Part shown: piece by piece, positions 32,748 through 44,646 of the stretch
How the letters are laid out: every line of letters starts with the position of its first letter
Numbering within the stretch: position 1 is the first letter of the stretch
Assembly (NCBI GenBank): GCA_905250115.1
Contig: CAJNOI010000317.1
Coordinates: 16,360-80,359, forward strand
Source: Adineta steineri
Lineage: Eukaryota > Rotifera > Eurotatoria > Adinetida > Adinetidae
Reading direction: 5' to 3'
Length of the DNA: 64,000 bases
The notes under the pieces: model-generated
The model's input: the letters and a program-made list of their open reading frames with translations, nothing else
Told to the model about the DNA's origin: nothing
The model's database searches: none
Translations under genes and position numbers: made by a program

Positions 32748-35298
32748 TTATCCGTTGAAACCAAATACATCAAAATCAGGTTTTTCATCATGTTCATCTA
32801 GAGAAGAAAAAAAAAGAAAGTAAAATGATATTGTTTTTGTTTTTCAAATATATCTACCTCGATTAATAATACATTTTCGTTTATGTGACAGACCATCATC
32901 ATCATCATCATTTTCGATTTCATCAAATTTTCTTATAATACCAAGTTGTTTTCTTCCAGCTGATGATATCGATTTAATTGTTGGTATTTGTTCAAAATCA
33001 TCATCACCATCAATAATATCTTCAACAATAGGTGCTAAATCTTGTTCTTCTTCATCTAATCCTTGTTCATCATCTGTTATACCATCTTCAAGTTTTAATT
33101 GATTTGCATGCATTTCATTTTTAATATTTATATTTGCTTTTGGTTTTTCTTCAAGTTCATCATCAGCATAATCACGTACATCATCTTCATCTTCAATTTC
33201 ATTTGTTTGATAATCTCGATTATCATACGAATCTTGTTTAGGTTCATGTACAGCATATGTATGTCGATCAAGTAAACGTGCTGATGTAAATTGTCGATGA
33301 CATATTGGACAACGATAATCATCTTCTTGATGTTCTTCATCTTCTGCACCTGATGATACACCTATATAACGATGTTGTAAAGATGCTGCACGTCGTTGTG
33401 GACGACGATTAGTTGCTATTGGAGAATTCATTGCTGCTGACAATGTCGCTGCTGTTGTTGTTGCTGTTGTTGGTGTTGCAGCATTTCGATGTGTACGTGT
33501 AACATGAGCACGTAAATCAGCACGTGCTGCAAACATCAAACCACATTCACTACATTGAAATGGACGTGTACCACGATGTTTATTCATATGATCTTCGAGT
33601 TGTTGACTTGTATTCGCAGAAAATTCACAATGATTACATGAATGAATTGTTTGACCTTTATGAGTTTTACCATGCATACGTAATGAATATCTTAAATAAA
33701 ACAAAAACAGTTTATTTTATTAAATAATATAAGAGATAACATACTTATCAGGAAAATCTTCGTCACATTTATTACATGATAAAGGTTCGGATTGACGAGC
33801 ATGTTGTTTACCGATATGATAACGAAGGTCAGATTTTCTTGCCATTACAGATGGACAATATGAACAAGGAAACGATGGTTTTTCAGCTTGATGGGTTAAC
33901 ATATGTGCTTTTAAGCTAAAAGAAATTATACGTGATAATCATATATTTTAATTAGGTAAATCTATTTGAATAAATCAAGACAATATCATTTTCTAACTTT
34001 GAAAATTTTTATAATATAATCAATAATCTTACCTATTGCTTTGCGTAAAACGAAAATTACAAATTGTACATTGATACGGACGCTCGCCTAGTAAATAAAG
34101 ATCATTCGAAATTATTAAATTCTTAATTTTTTGATCTTACCAGTGTGTACACGTAAATGTCGTTTAAGTTTAAATGTATCTGGACTACAATATGAACAGT
34201 GTGGACATGCATACGGTTTTTCCTATATTTACATATAGATAATATATTCTTTAATATTATTACAAATAAAAAACATACTCCAGTATGTGTACGAATATGC
34301 CGTCTTAATTTACTTAATTCAACAGTAGCATAACCACATTCTTCACATCGATGTGGTTTTTCTAGTGTATGTCTATAAAAAAATAGAGAACAATAATAAT
34401 ACTAAAAAGAAATAGTATTGCTTTTTATTACTTGTATCGAACATGTCGGATAAGTTCTCCACTAGTTGTAAAAGAAAATGAACAGAATTTGCACTAGAAA
34501 AAACAAGATCTATTTAGATAATTTTAGTTTTAATGAAAGATTTTTACTTGAAATGGTTTAACACCTAAATGTGTATTCACATGATTAGTTAATTGAATAG
34601 TTGTTTTAAATGATCGATCACAATAAGCACCTTAAGTAAACGAAAAATAAATCAATTATTTATTTATTTATATTTATATTTACATACATTTATGTGGTCG
34701 TTCAGTTGAATGAGATTTAAGATGTCTTTGAAGTAGATATTTTTTTGTTGTTGTATAATTACTAAATTTAGAATAGATTTCAAAGATTCTTGAATGTAAA
34801 TTTTATTATACCAGTATGAACACATTAGTTTTTCCATAGATTTTCCTGTATCACTAACAGTACTATTACGTTGTGGTGTTTGTGTCGTTGTTTTTGTCCA
34901 TTTCCTTGCCGTACCACTCATTTCTCTTTAATGAAAAAAGAAAAGGTTTATCAAATAACAAAAAAAAACTCTTTATTCTCTTACCCAAAATCATAAACAG
35001 AATCAATGGAACGATTGACAGGATTTGTTTTGAATTTTTTTGTTACATCTTCATCTCCTTCACTAACTTCTTCATCTTCCTCATCATCATTTTCAATATG
35101 TTCATTCCTTGCATCCCACTCTTCATCGTCATCATTTGATGATCGATTTCGTCGTGGACGACCACGAGCTTTAGCTTTTTTTGGTTCAACTTTAATTATC
35201 GGTGCTTCGGAAGTATCAAATTCATGTTCATCATCATCATTCGTTGAATCAACAAATTTGACAGCTTTTGTTGATCGTGTGGATGTTCGAGTTGCCAT
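32748..35298 (-). CDS. CTCF: CTCF, 11-zinc-finger chromatin insulator protein
   Basis: CTCF binds DNA through 11 zinc fingers and organises chromatin loops and boundaries in the nucleus. Eleven exons join in frame (35298-34985, 34916-34812, 34761-34688, 34630-34548, 34493-34432, 34372-34279, 34222-34141, 34087-34033, 33915-33745, 33690-32858, 32797-32748) to 640 residues. All 11 fingers are present in order. Diagnostic matches to animal CTCF are [13 protein letters not shown] in finger 3, [15 protein letters not shown] around finger 4, [10 protein letters not shown] in finger 5, RFTQS in finger 6 and MARKSDL in finger 7. The N-terminus is acidic with an AT-hook-like RGRPRR. Finger 11 (from about residue 474) is separated from finger 10 (393-414) by about 59 residues, much longer than in vertebrates. 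The C-terminal part is acidic. Short introns split most fingers. Confidence 0.95.
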
Positions 35299-35458
35299 TA
35301 TCGATATGCACAAAACAAATGGCAATATGTAAAAATACAAAAAAAAAGAAAGCTCTTTGTTCTTCTTCATATACTGGTAAGAGAATCAACAAATAGAATT
35401 TATTTTCAATAGATGGCGTTAGTTTATTTTTATTAAAATTTTTCAAAAATTTTTTCTT

Positions 35459-36050
35459 TTAACCCATTGTAGGATTAATAGGAATACCCATAGCAACAAT
35501 AATCTCTAAAATATCTTTGTTATTCATAACTTCTTCATAAGTAAAACAATGATTAATAACAGTGATATAACCAGCACAACAAACAAGATTTGCTGCTGGA
35601 CAAAGACGATCTTGATAGGCTAGGTATGTTTCAACACCATATTGTAGTTCTGTCCAATAATTATCACACCATTTTGTGCAACTTGACCAGCCAAATAAAC
35701 CACAGTCACTGTAACCGCATTTAGTACGTGAATGACGTTGAACAGCATAAGTCGTTTGACGAGTTCTTGTTAATGCTTCAGTACCTGAAAGACAATTAGA
35801 TGAATTATAATTCTATAGAAATAGAATAGAAGAAAGTACCAGGGTTAATATTACAACACCAATGTGTATTATCTTGTCGACCTGCAGTTGAATTTTGAGA
35901 AAGGGATTCGGAAATTTTTTGTTTGCCATCTTCACTCATATGATCGATTAATTGTTGAAGAACATCAATGTCTGTTTTCTTGTCACAATAAACATTGCTC
36001 AATGATAATAGAACAATTACTACTGAGCAAAGGATCGTTAAGCAGTGCAT
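35459..36050 (-). CDS. Small secreted cysteine-rich protein
   Basis: Two exons, 36050-35840 and 35784-35459, join in frame to 178 residues. The N-terminus is a clear signal peptide, MHCLTILCSVVIVLLSLSNV followed by a Cys. A short helical region (LQQLIDHMSEDGKQKISESL) leads into a cysteine-rich part with THWCCNINPG, then DCGLFGWSSCTKWCDNYW. The latter looks like the Trp-x-x-Cys core of a thrombospondin-type-1 repeat, but only one weak unit is present. About 12 cysteines suggest disulfides and an extracellular location. Its stop codon is only 160 bp upstream of the CTCF start on the same strand. The function is unknown. Confidence 0.88.
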
Positions 36051-36776
36051 GATTTTCCTTGTTGTATTTGGATGAAAACTTTTTTTGTATCACAGGATTC
36101 TATTGTCTATAACAGGTTTTATTATCGAAAAATCCAGATGCTAATTCTTCTCATACATATAATAAATGATAACAGACGACTATTTTTGTAATTTCAAATA
36201 ATCCGATAATAAAGGAAAAAGAAATTTATTTATCATGATATTATTGTTTTAAATCATAGATTAAAATATTTTGTTAAATCATGTGACGTCTAGATATATT
36301 AAAAATATTACAAAAGGTACTTTATTTGATTGTTTCCTTTTCAAATAAAATTATTTTTATTATTATTCTAAATTACACTCTGAGTCGAAAAAAAATATAG
36401 TCGTAAAAATTATCTGGATTAAATAAAGATTGGAATAATGATAGTTCAATATTTAGATGTTCAGTTCTCATCACATTTATAGCTTGGTTCATGCTGAATC
36501 TCGTATGTCAAATAGGTTTTTGAACATGTATTCTTTTACAACATCTTGTTTATTTCATTCAACACTATTACGAAATATCACGTAATAATAAATAGCTAGA
36601 AGTATTCAATAAAAATTATTTAAAAGATCTGCTTTTGATTAAATCCATTTTATTAATTCATTGTCATTGTATTTGATCGGTGTGTTATCTACAAATGTGT
36701 ACAGATATTTTACGCAATCATATGTATAAGTCGATATATAGAATATTGGTGACATACTCATTGAAAAACTGTCATA
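36051..36776. other. AT-rich intergenic DNA
   Basis: No gene is seen. The first 100 bases would hold the promoter of the minus-strand secreted-protein gene, though no specific motif stands out. Confidence 0.5.
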
Positions 36777-36835
36777 CGGTGCGGGTGCTGGTGTGGATAA
36801 AGAAAAGATAAATCCATACCCACAGTCACATCCTC
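36777..36835. repeat. Degenerate telomere-like hairpin
   Basis: GGTGCGGGTGCTGGTGTGGAT faces ATCCATACCCACAGTCACATC across a short AT-rich loop, a diverged member of the family. Confidence 0.6.
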
Positions 36836-36886
36836 AAAAAAAGCACATTTTTAAATCGGAATTTTGGAAAAATTATTAAAACCATC

Positions 36887-36969
36887 TTGAGGGTGTGGGT
36901 GCGGGTGTAGGTGTAGATTTGAGCGAGTGTGGTCTTATATATTATTCACACCCACACTCACACCGTCAA
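36887..36969. repeat. Telomere-like hairpin
   Basis: TTGAGGGTGTGGGTGCGGGT pairs with TTCACACCCACACTCACACC followed by GTCAA. The left border CCATCTTGAG is shared with other copies. Confidence 0.8.
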
Positions 36970-38213
36970 TAAACTACTTTCATTAAACTCCAAAGATTGA
37001 ATAAACCGATTTTCTTAACATATTCTTTTTCGGTGTTTTCCTTTCGACGTTTCTCTCTTTTGCTATTTTATAATCGATATTTTGCTTTTCGATATTTTCC
37101 TACTTTTACTTTCGACGTATTCTTTTTCGACGTTTTACTTTTCGACATTTCTCACCAAACCCGTTTAAGTATTCTATTCTTCATTATTTATTTTCCTTCT
37201 ACATTAAATCTTCTATACATTAAAATAATTTGTTCGATTAGAGAAAAAAATAATAGGATTATTTGTTCATCTGCGATATATTCATGGAGAAAATTTTCTT
37301 GTTTTATCATTTTTGTATAAAACCAACAAAATCTAATATGCACCATCTAAATATCAGAGGATTTTCTCTTCGATATTTTATCTAATTAAATCTTAGACTG
37401 TTTTTCGATCGATTATCGACATTGATATTTTCAAGAATCTTATTAAAGACCTAAAGAAATCAACTTGAATCGAAATTAAATTATTAGTCAAAGAGAAGAA
37501 GATCACATTGTTTGAATTATCTTTGTGTATAAACAGATCTATGTCAATATCCCACATGTAATATATTGCATGTTTGACTAAATTCCTACTGATCATTATT
37601 ATTCGTCCAAAATAAACTGTTTACAACAAAGAATCAATTGAAAGATAGAATTATATCTATCAGATTTGAGCATTTTCAATAATAGAAACTTTAAGGGTGG
37701 GTGTAGGTGTCTTCTGTAATTTTAGTCATCCCGATATTCATCCTTCTACTATTATATATGTTTTAAACTTTTTACTATCTCTGTAAATCCTATTATTAAT
37801 AATAACGATCAATATTCTTCTAATAAATCAAATATGATGACAAATATTTTGACTCGAAATTAGGATACACCACAGATCCGATCAAAGAGATTATGTAAAA
37901 GTATGTGAAGTATATGTGTTATTTTTTTATGGCAAGATAATAATAAAAGATTAATCAATGGATATTGTAAACTTATAATGTAAAATAAAATATTGTCTTG
38001 ATACTTTCACAATTTCTCTTCTATTATTTACTTCATTAAAATACTTTTTCGATACAAAAGTTGATTATTGAAATTTTCTATAAAATTAGATATAATTTAA
38101 TTCAAAGCTAATTTCATACATATTAAAGAAAAAGAAGAAAATTGGTAAAAACACTTTCATGGTTATACATGTAAAATTATTTATTTTTTAATAATAAAGT
38201 AGTTGAATAACAC
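36970..38213. other. Intergenic DNA downstream of the ABC transporter
   Basis: A run of TTTTCGACGTTT-like words lies at 37020-37150, a weak short-period repeat. The 107-codon frame over it (36997-37320) starts at a non-ATG codon and is judged not coding. No other feature was found. Confidence 0.5.
37691..37711. repeat. Telomere-like single arm
   Basis: TTAAGGGTGGGTGTAGGTGT is an isolated G-rich arm without a visible partner. Confidence 0.4.
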
Positions 38214-41200
38214 TTAGTGTACATTGTTTTGAGCATTTAACATTGTATAGTAAATTCCACCTTTTTGTACTAGTTCTGTATGAGTTCCACTTTCTACTAT
38301 ACGACCCATTTCAAGTACATATATTAAATCACATGAACGTATTGTTGAAAGACGATGTGCAATAATAAGTGATGTTCGACTAGGATCTTCTGTTTGTGCT
38401 TGTTCAAGAGTTACTTGTACTATCTTTAATTACAAATGTTAATAATATATATAAAAGAAAAATAAACTTACTTGTTCATTATATGGATCCATAGCACTTG
38501 TCGCTTCGTCTAATAATAATATTTTAGGTCGACGAATAAGAACTCTAGCAATAGCAATACGTTGTTTTTCACCACCTGATAAAAAACTACCTTTGACTCC
38601 AACTTTCGTATCATAACCCTATATGAAAATATAAGATAATATTAGAAAATAATTTAATATTAATCTAACTTGAGGTAATTGTTGAATAAATTGATGAATG
38701 TTAGCTTTAGTTGCAGCAAGAACAATCTCGTCCATTGATATATTTTCTAATCCATATGTTATATTTTCAGCAATTGTCAAATCAAATAAAACTGGTTCTT
38801 GACTAACAATACCCAAACGAGAACGAAGCCATTGAATATTTAATTTTCGAATATCAACACCATCAAGAAGCTTGTTTATATTAATATCGTTTGTATAAGT
38901 ACTTGAATTATAGAAAGAAAAGAGATACTTACCAATTGTCCATGTGTAACATCATAAAATCGTTCTAATAATTGGACTATGGTTGATTTTCCACATCCAG
39001 ATGCACCTAAATCGATTATATTATATGATTAATAAATTAGAAAATATAACTTATTTGAACATACCAACAAGAGCTATACGTTGACCTGATTTAATAGATA
39101 ATTGAAGTTTATTAAGAACAAGAACTGTTGGACGACTTGGATAAACAAATTTAACTTGATTAAAGTCTGTTTCTCCACTAAAATTAGTCTAAACAAATCA
39201 AGATTAAAATCTACAATTGAAAGACAATAGCTTTTTTTCGTTTACTAATTCTTGTCCTTTATTAGATCCATTATCAATAGTTGGTATTCGATCAAATAGA
39301 TCAAAAAATGCATGAGCAGCAGCAAATGATTTGCCAATACGTTCGGCTCTGAAATGATAAACAATAAAAACAAAAACAAAAAAACATAAATTCTATATCT
39401 TACAACATTCCAACCATTTTTAGTGCTTCTAATGCAAACATTCCAAAAGCAGATATCCTATAAGAATAAAAAATAATAAAATTTAATTTATATATTATCA
39501 AAGTTATTGTTTTAGTTACATAACAACATCGCTCATGTCCATTTCGTTTTTTTCAACAAGAACCAAAGCACGCCAATACAAAAGTCCCAAAGTTGCTGAG
39601 TCCATTGCCCAGTACAATCCAAATACTATTGAAAACATTGCCTCAGGCTTCCAAAACATTCTATACAAAAGAAAATTTATTGAAGATTGAACTGAATATC
39701 TGTGGAAAAAAGAGAGTTATATTCGATTTTATTAGTCCATTATCAATATAGAAGAGCATGTTTTTTGACAAAATTAATCAAAATTATTAAGAATACTCAA
39801 TGAAGCAACTACAGCATCAAAATTCACTCAAGTTTCGATTTTACTATTGTTTTCCCAGTTAGTTTTTACGACTTTTCATTACTATGCAAAAAAAGCTTTT
39901 TTTGAAAATATAAGTATACATTCTCATAGAATTTAAAGTTCTTAATCACTTTTCATCTTTTCATTTTGTCTTCAATTTTTGTCTCATGCAGTATGTAAAT
40001 ATAATGCAAGATGATGAATAATTTCTAGCTTTGTCAAAACAAACTATTACTAATTTTTCATAAAAAACTTCTTTCATAGTAATGAAGAATCTCAAAAAAA
40101 TTAACTAAGGAAACGACGACAAAAAGACTAACATTAATACTTGATCAATCATATTCGTATATTGTCGTGAAACTTCATGTTCCATTGATAACTGTTTTAC
40201 TGTGCGCATATTGGTAATAACTTCAACAGCAAGCTAAACAAGACAAAATACAAAATGAATATTTAATAATCATTTCATCAAATAATATATAATAACATAA
40301 TTCTATTATACATTAAAAGATTATGAATAACAAGATGACTTTACCGTGCTAGCTTGAGAGTAAATGAGATCCGATTGTGTTTTTAACCATGAACTCAACC
40401 GTATTTGAATAATGCTGATGATCAACAGGAGAACGAAAGGAATAGCTATGATTATTGTTAATTGCCAGTTGAAAAAAAGGCCAAGTACGAAGCCAAAAAT
40501 AGACAAGGATAAAGTTTCGCAAATAACACCTAATCTTGTACCAACCATGTCTTCAATAGCAGCTGCATTAGAGGAGAGGTGAGTACATATAGCACCAGAA
40601 CCGTTTTCAGGTCGATCGAAATAAGCGACTTCTTGGCGAAGAAAACATGCGAAAGCTTTTGAACGAATGCGACTAACTAATTTCGCTCCTGCGACTCCAA
40701 AAGCCACAAACTATAAACGAACATGAAAAAACTCATTGATTTAGTTTAGAAATAATATGGTTACTTGAAAAAAATGAAGAACCAGAAAAAGAGCGCCAGT
40801 AATAAGAAATAAACCACTTGTAATCATCACTCGACGACGTACATCATCGTATTTACAATCATTAAATTCCTAAATAAAAGATAAATTCGGCAGAAAAAGA
40901 TACATCTTTCATCTTTTCCTGGAGTATTCATATGAATAAAATTACTTACATTAATTATTTTTGCGAATAGAATCGAGAACACTGGTCCACGTAATCCACC
41001 AAGTAAGCATGCTAAACAACCAATCAAAATAAACATCCATTCAGGACTGTTCATCTTCATGAGTCTAAGAAAAACAGATTTTTCTCTTGCTGACGTCGAA
41101 GCTCTCTATTAATTTATACATTAATAATAATTTTTTTCAAGTTATTAGATATTTATTTTTACCCGATTTGTATCAATTGTTTCGCTCTCACTCAATTGAC

Positions 41201-44200
41201 GAACACGTTCCACTATTCCAAATAACAAAACAGAATGATGTTTATAAAATTTAATAATTATTAATATTAGAATAGTAACATACATAGTTGTTCTTCATCT
41301 TCAGCTACTGCTTTTGCCATATTCATTAAGCCATCATGTGTACCAATCGTTTTTTCAGATTGTTGCATTTTAATCATTGTTTGATATTTACCTCCTTCTT
41401 TTGCCAATAATGTTTCATGTGTACCTTCTTCAATCACACTTCCTTTATCTAATACATAAATATAATCAGCATTTTGAATTGTAGTTAAACGATGAGCAAT
41501 AACTATAGTTGTACGATCTATATATTAATAATAATAATAATATAATCAACAGTAATTAAGTAATTCTTACTTTTGCATGCTCGATCAAGTGCTTCTTGAA
41601 CAATTTTTTCACTAACATTATCAAGTGCACTTGTTGCTTCATCTAACAAAAGAATGTTGGGTTGTTTGACAAGTGCACGAGCTAATGCAATACGTTGTTT
41701 TTCACCACCACTCAATTGTATACCACGTTCCCCAACAAGTGTTTCATATTTCTATAAATATAAATAATAATACATATAGATAAAAAGAAATAATTAAAAA
41801 ACAAACATTTGGTAATTTCATAATGAATTTATGTGCATTAGCGTGTTCTGCTGCATTTTCAATCTCTGCACGTGTTGCATTCAATTTACCAAAACGAATA
41901 TTTTCATAAATACTTATTCCAAATAAAATCTATTTCAATATACAAATTCAACAGAGACCAAAAGAAAAACGAAAGAAATTTACAGGTTCTTGACTAACAA
42001 CTCCAATATTTTGACGAAATTGTTTGATTTTATAATCTGTAATTGATTGACCATCAATCATAATTCTACCTGAAGAAGGTTCATAATAGCGAAGAAGAAG
42101 TGATACACATGTACTTTTTCCTATCACAATAAATTTCAATATTAAAATGTTATGTTTGTTTTAGAAAAAAAAGATTTACCACAACCACTTGAACCTACAA
42201 GAGCAGTTGTTTGATTAGCACGAGCAACTAATTTAAGATTATTCAAGGCTGTTGCATTTTCTCTAGATGGATAAGAAAAACTAACATTATCAAATTCAAT
42301 ATCACCATTGATATTGGAAATCGAGTTTTCATCAGATATGTTCTCTTGTAATATTTCTCTTTCATTGATATTTGCATCATGTGCCTATATCATAAAAAAT
42401 GAAATAGAAATATAATTACCAAGATTTAGTCGCTATAGTATTTAATTGATTTTACCTCATCAATAAGTCGAAATACGGTTACTGCTGCGCCTTGAGCTTC
42501 CGAAATTGATTGAAAGAAAGGTCCAACTGCAGTAAGATACCCTAAAGCTTGTGCAAACATATTTACAACCTAAACGAAAGTTCATTTTTCAGTTACTTTC
42601 TTGCATATTGATGTTATAGTTCACTTACAACAAGAATCTCACTAATGGTCAGTGAACGATGGTTACCATAAGCCATAAGAATCGAACCGAAAGTAAAACC
42701 AATTGAATAAACTGCAAAGTTTATAAAAAGTAACCAACCCATAAATATACCAAATGCAGCATCTTTGCGAACAGTATACCATTCATTCAATTTTAGTTCT
42801 TTTTCATATCTAGATAAAAATAAACTATACATCTTTGTGTATTTATTTATTTACTGTTTTTGTTGGGATTTGCTTCCATTGAATGAAAGAACAGTTTTTA
42901 AGGAACCAAATACTTCTTGAGCAATTTGTCCAGCTTTTGAATATGTACTTAATTGTGCTTCTGTTTCTTTAGTGATAACCTATAGTTATTGATAAGATTT
43001 TAGCAAATTAAATAATAATTTATACCTTTCCAAATATCAATGAACTACCAGCGGTAAGTGGAATAAGACAAGACATAATTAAAGACAATTGCCAATTCAG
43101 AATAAAAGACATGATTATACTGAGAATCATAACTATAATAAGTCCAATTACTACTAAGAATTCAAAACCTATTCCGTTTTTGATCTTTTCAATATTACTG
43201 TAAAGAAAATCGATCATATATAATTGTTTGTTATAAAGTTATTTAATTTGCTTACGTAAAAAGCATCGTATTGTATTGAGTAGTTTGATTTATATCCAGA
43301 TAAGTCATGTTCTAAAGAATGAAAGAGAAATAATATATTATTTTATCTTAAATCATAATGTAATTGATATATTAACCATGTTTTTAGAATTATTAGTCTG
43401 TTGATTAGAGAAATATTTTTGAAAAAAAAAAATCAGAAATCGAGGCTAAAATGATCTACTTAGTTTTATTTTATGCTTGGCACGGAGCAAGAGACATAAA
43501 TAGAATAAACTGTATTCTAACTGGTTTAATCGGTTATACTCATTTATTTTATTTACTCTTCAATAAATCAGATCTGTACTAAATTTAAGTCATCTAGGAG
43601 AAATTCTATACTATTCAATTATGAGTTATGTTCACGAATGGTAAAGTATTTTATGTGTGTAAAAAAATATTTTTACTTACACGTTGAAGAAGTGATTGAA
43701 AGAGTAAAACATTCATACGAGATGTTTGTCGTTTCGCAGCAACTGTCCAACAGATATATTCAAGAGAACAACATAGAAGTGCCAAAATACTGACACCTAC
43801 ATTGATATAGAGAAATAACAAATCGTTTGTTTTTTTAATTAAAATCATCATATTCAACAAACTTACCAAAGAACCAGTAAATCAGATGCATAACATTGTC
43901 ATGAAATAAAGGCGTTAATGGAGCTAATGTGGATGAAATAGTTTTATTATCATAATGGCATAGCCTACGAATGAAAAAATTCAAAAGATTCAAAATAAGA
44001 ATATTTTGCAATAAATTACTTATTTAATCGATCATAATTTAATGGATTAAGATCAATACCAAGAGGACATACAGTATTATTGATAATTGTAGATACGAAA
44101 TTTTCATATTGATTATCGCAATCAACAGAAAATGATGTAGTGGCAAATAATCCCGTGATTCGACCAAAAAGAATTACATTTGCGAGAGCACAAACTCCAT

Positions 44201-44646
44201 GCATTAATGCGCAAAACACAGCAATAATCATAAGAAAAATATCAATACGATCAGCAAATCGAAACTATCATTAAATGAAATGAATTAATTCATATATATA
44301 TATATATATATTAAAAAGAAAAACAACATGCATTCAACTTAGTATTTTTATTACTTTCTCTTATGATATTTTATGTTTGAATATAATACTTACCAGTTGT
44401 AAAACACCGACTGGAATATCTTTAGTAGTTTGGTTGATTTCATCATTTAACTTTTTATTCTTAGCATCAGTCTTTTGCTGTTTGAAATATTGACGCCACT
44501 CAGAAAAACTATAAATAATGATGAGTTATTATGTGTTGTTTATCAATATTATATTTTTTTAAATCGTACCTTTTGTTTTCATTGTCACTATCATTGTCAA
44601 TAGGTGATTTATTATGTTTCTTTAATAGTGGCTCTTTATCACTCAT
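38214..44646 (-). CDS. Full-length ABCB-type (P-glycoprotein-like) ABC transporter
   Basis: This ATP-driven membrane exporter has the layout TMD1-NBD1-TMD2-NBD2, read from an ATG at 44646 to a stop at 38214 through about 20 short introns. After a polar N-terminus comes [20 protein letters not shown], the standard entry to TMD1. NBD1 (about 42,200-41,450) has Walker [10 protein letters not shown] split by an intron, [19 protein letters not shown] and the H-loop VIAHRL. A linker with [10 protein letters not shown] leads to TMD2 (from about 41,080). NBD2 (about 39,100-38,220) has ASGCGKST, the Q-loop [28 protein letters not shown] and IIAHRLST. All catalytic motifs are intact in both halves. Its size is close to the 1,200-1,300 residues of the family; I did not count it exactly. 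A 470-bp intron near 39,665-40,126 is the longest. Substrates cannot be predicted; multidrug or lipid export is usual. Confidence 0.93.

Noticed and set aside
35006..35332. 108-codon Ser-rich plus-strand frame
   Set aside because: It is the antisense of the acidic first exon of CTCF.
36997..37320. 107-codon Phe/Arg-rich frame
   Set aside because: It follows a short-period TTTTCGACG repeat and starts at a non-ATG codon.
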